In this document: in pieces, positions 61,852 to 64,000 of the stretch
Layout of the letters: the number at the start of each line of letters is the position of its first letter
Position numbering within the stretch: the first letter of the stretch is position 1
NCBI GenBank assembly: GCA_000961725.1
Contig: LADS01000044.1
Span: forward strand, 1-64,000
Direction of reading: 5' to 3'
Source of the DNA: Desulfobulbaceae bacterium BRH_c16a
GTDB taxonomy: Bacteria > Desulfobacterota > Desulfobulbia > Desulfobulbales > Desulfocapsaceae
Length of the DNA: 64,000 bases
The notes under the pieces: model-generated
The model's input: the letters and a program-made list of their open reading frames with translations, nothing else
What the model was told of the DNA's origin: nothing
The model's database searches: none
Position numbers and translations under genes: made by a program

Positions 61852-63702
61852 TTGTTTTGGCTGAAGATTTTCCGGAAATGTCGATTCTCTTTCAGAGCTC
61901 TGCTGAAATATCTGGTTTATCTTGGTCTGGCGGGCGGTGCTTTCTGGCTTGTTTTCAGTGAATACCGAATGGATCGTCCGGAAAAACTCTTTACCACCAG
62001 TTCCGGCCGAGTAGACATGTGTCTCAGCTGCCATAAGGACGAAAAGCTCGATCCCGCCCATGATGCCGCAGTTATCGGCTGTTCCCCCTGTCACCTCGGC
62101 AATTCCCTCAGCATAAAAAAAGAAGAGGCTCACCTGGGGATGGTGCTGAATCCCGGCGACTTGCGCCATGTCGAGAAAACCTGTTCGGTTGAAGGCTGCC
62201 ATCCGACCGATGCCCATAAAGTAAAAAACTCGCTTATGGCCACCAACCGGGGAATCATCGGAACTCTGCTCTATTACTGGGGGGAAAGCGAGACGCAGAA
62301 TTCGGAGCTGACGGTTGAAGAACTGATTGAGACAGGTAAAAATTCGCTGGCCCTCGATTATTTCCGCAAGCTCTGCGGCACCTGTCATCTGTGGAAGCAA
62401 AAAAACGACCTTCCCGGCATTCCGCAGTTTTTCAACGAAAAGGGCGGCGGTTGTACGGCATGTCACTATTTTGTGCCGGGTAAGACGGACATGGCCGCAA
62501 ATCTTACCGCCGACAATGAAACGGCGGTTGTCGAAAAAGAACAAAAAAAGATCCATCCCCTCATTACCAAAGCGGTGGCGAGTGTCAACTGTATCAGGTG
62601 TCATAATCGGTCGGGCAGGATCGGTCTCTCGTATCTGGGTATCTTCGAATCCGAAGGGTACGGTACCCCTTATGAAGCGGGGGGGCTCAACCATCGACAG
62701 CTGCCGGGTGCAAGGTTTTACCAGGAGGTGCCGGCTGACGTGCACCATCAGAAGGGCATGGAGTGCATTGATTGTCATACCCGCGATGAAATCATGGGTG
62801 ACGGTACGAGCTACGCCCATTACGAGGAACAGCTGGAAATATCCTGTGAAGTCTGTCACTCTCCGGACCCCGGGGTAACGAGAAAGAACAAACAGTTGAC
62901 CAATCTTTTCAAGGAAGACGGCAAGCTTGTCCTGATGGGCAAGGTCGACCAGAAGGAACATCCGGTAAAAACCGCCAAACAAGGGGTATGTGATTTTGCC
63001 GCCCATAAACGGGTTTCCTGTGAAGCCTGTCATTCAACCTGGGTCGCTCAGTGTTACGGCTGTCATGCCAAGCGTGACGCGTCCGGGAAACATCTCGACA
63101 AACTGAGCCTCAAGGAAACGGCGGGCTTATGGGAAGAGGGACGTTCATATATCCGATATGAGCAGCCGATGCTCGCTGTCTGGAAGGATGATATTGTTGT
63201 TGTCACTCCCGGATGTCAGGATATAGTTACCGTAGTCGATGAAAAGGGGAACATCCAAAAAAGCTTCGACAGGTTCACCATGGCGGCCATCAATCCCCAT
63301 ACCACCCAGGCGAAAGGGCGGGAATGCGCCGATTGCCACGCCTCCACCAAGACGGCAGGTCTTGGCGAGGGAACCCTTGTCCGGCGTGATGGGGAACTCA
63401 CTTTTCAGAGTATTGACCAGGGGGTTCATACCAGTGCCGGAACTACGGTACCCTTCGATGCCTACGTCAACCTGGCTGGTGAACCGTTGCAGCAGAGCTC
63501 GAGACCGGACCTGCGGCCGTTTAACGGCAAGGAATTGCGGGCGATCCTGCGCGTCGGCCAGTGCGTCCGCTGTCATACGCAATACGACGACAAAGCGTGG
63601 CTGGGCTATACTGCGGCAACCGTTTGTACTCGCGAAGGGCAGTCGGTGGAGGAAAAAGAAGATATTTTTGGTAAACAAGGAGGTTTGTCATCGGAAGAGT
63701 AA
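61852..63702 (+). CDS. membrane-anchored multihaem cytochrome c
   Basis: A 616-residue exported cytochrome. One N-terminal membrane segment (about 20-40, YLVYLGLAGGAFWLVF) anchors a periplasmic domain. Eleven CxxCH haem sites are visible, from CLSCH and CSPCH to CADCH and CVRCH. One CSVEGCH (Cx4CH) makes twelve candidate haems. Such proteins move electrons between quinones and extracytoplasmic partners in sulfate and metal reducers. The start is TTG at 61852 with AGGGGTGA upstream. It overlaps the hflX start by 13 bases. The exact pathway is not evident. Confidence 0.9.
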   Translation: MFWLKIFRKCRFSFRALLKYLVYLGLAGGAFWLVFSEYRMDRPEKLFTTSSGRVDMCLSCHKDEKLDPAHDAAVIGCSPCHLGNSLSIKKEEAHLGMVLNPGDLRHVEKTCSVEGCHPTDAHKVKNSLMATNRGIIGTLLYYWGESETQNSELTVEELIETGKNSLALDYFRKLCGTCHLWKQKNDLPGIPQFFNEKGGGCTACHYFVPGKTDMAANLTADNETAVVEKEQKKIHPLITKAVASVNCIRCHNRSGRIGLSYLGIFESEGYGTPYEAGGLNHRQLPGARFYQEVPADVHHQKGMECIDCHTRDEIMGDGTSYAHYEEQLEISCEVCHSPDPGVTRKNKQLTNLFKEDGKLVLMGKVDQKEHPVKTAKQGVCDFAAHKRVSCEACHSTWVAQCYGCHAKRDASGKHLDKLSLKETAGLWEEGRSYIRYEQPMLAVWKDDIVVVTPGCQDIVTVVDEKGNIQKSFDRFTMAAINPHTTQAKGRECADCHASTKTAGLGEGTLVRRDGELTFQSIDQGVHTSAGTTVPFDAYVNLAGEPLQQSSRPDLRPFNGKELRAILRVGQCVRCHTQYDDKAWLGYTAATVCTREGQSVEEKEDIFGKQGGLSSEE

Positions 63703-64000
63703 CGGGCAAAACAGAGGGTTTGAAAACCAATCAGCTGAAAGTTCTTGAACGCCTTGGCGCAAAAAGGGTCCAGCGGGACAAGATCATCAATCCGGAAATG
63801 GCGAGGGTGCTCAGTGAGCTTTCCTTTGAACTGAACAGGCAGATAGGACTGCTGGTGCATCGTTCCGGCCAGGTTGAAAGTGTCATCGTCGGCAACCATT
63901 CACAGATCATGATCCCGCCGCTCGGCAGTGTGCGGGCGTCCGGCGGCAGGCTGCGGGGCCTGCGCCTCATTCACACCCATCTCGCTGGTGAGGATATAAG
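63690..64000 (+). CDS. hflX: GTPase HflX, N-terminal part (cut by window end)
   Basis: A frame runs open to the window edge, giving 103 residues: GRVTGKTEGLKTNQLKVLER, then RDKIINPEMARVLSELSFEL, GLLVHRSGQVESVIVG and LRGLRLIHTHL. This is the HflX N-terminal domain (ribosome-associated GTPase). No ATG, GTG or TTG in this frame fits the conserved N-terminus. AAGGAGG at 63678-63684 lies 6 bases before an ATC at 63690, which therefore looks like the start, or else translation starts at a TTG 63713-63728 downstream. The stop of the cytochrome lies inside the overlap. Confidence 0.82.
   Translation, partial: MGRVTGKTEGLKTNQLKVLERLGAKRVQRDKIINPEMARVLSELSFELNRQIGLLVHRSGQVESVIVGNHSQIMIPPLGSVRASGGRLRGLRLIHTHLAGEDI

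Noticed and set aside
61177..63033. 618-codon open frame antisense to nadE and the cytochrome
   Set aside because: It spans two clear genes on the other strand, with no motif of its own.

Overview
The window looks like a chromosome segment from an anaerobic Desulfobacterota (former Deltaproteobacteria) bacterium, most likely near the Desulfobulbales. The lineage is inferred from gene order and content: a thrS-infC-rpmI-rplT-pheS-pheT-ihfA-merR block, a complete-looking anaerobic cobalamin block with an exported CbiK cobaltochelatase, a membrane-anchored dodecahaem-type cytochrome, and a predicted selenocysteine-containing metal permease. No rRNA, prophage, integrase or CRISPR array is visible.

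Layout. 1-0.6 kb: end of an IS256-family element cutting into one of two related small genes. 1.5-5.8 kb: MoxR / DUF58 / transglutaminase operon. 5.8-11.1 kb: accessory region with a lipoprotein, a GGDEF protein divergent from a PAS histidine kinase, and decayed PAP2 phosphatase and AI-2E transporter genes. 11.2-19.1 kb (minus): tRNA-Pro, the translation/IHF operon and tRNA-Val. 19.3-23.0 kb (minus): recR, ybaB, dnaX, SRP RNA, tRNA-Ser, tadA. 23.3-31.7 kb: NtrC-type regulator, pepF, trpA, trpB, fliW, a 537-residue unknown and rsmI. 31.7-34.8 kb: a large palindrome, an arsR-permease operon whose permease carries an in-frame TGA with a SECIS-like hairpin, and pfkA. 34.8-47.7 kb: corrinoid block, with a minus-strand operon (a gate-domain membrane protein, btuC, btuD, btuF, cbiA, cbiC, cbiD, cbiET, cbiF, cbiG, cbiH) and, divergently, a cobalamin riboswitch controlling cbiK and cbiL. 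47.7-52.7 kb: stress island (SYLF protein, lysine-rich miniprotein, two Hsp20 genes and a third remnant, cbpA, cbpM, a J-domain protein). 52.7-56.3 kb: a deleted methyltransferase, cheR, a DUF72 gene, a ligA scrap, intergenic inverted repeats and a beta-helix protein. 56.7-64 kb: lon, mltG, nadE, a multihaem cytochrome and the start of hflX.

How it works together. Housekeeping blocks are intact and densely packed. The corrinoid block covers uptake (BtuCDF) and much of ring contraction and methylation by the oxygen-independent route, although no cbiJ/cobK-like reductase is seen here. The arsR-permease pair looks like a metal-sensing repressor with its efflux pump. Hsp20s, CbpA/CbpM, a further J-protein and Lon form a protein quality-control neighbourhood.

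The strongest unusual signal is the predicted selenoprotein permease at 32394-33581. Two non-canonical starts also stand out: ATT for infC, and a likely ATC for hflX. At least five gene remnants lie at the seams between conserved blocks.
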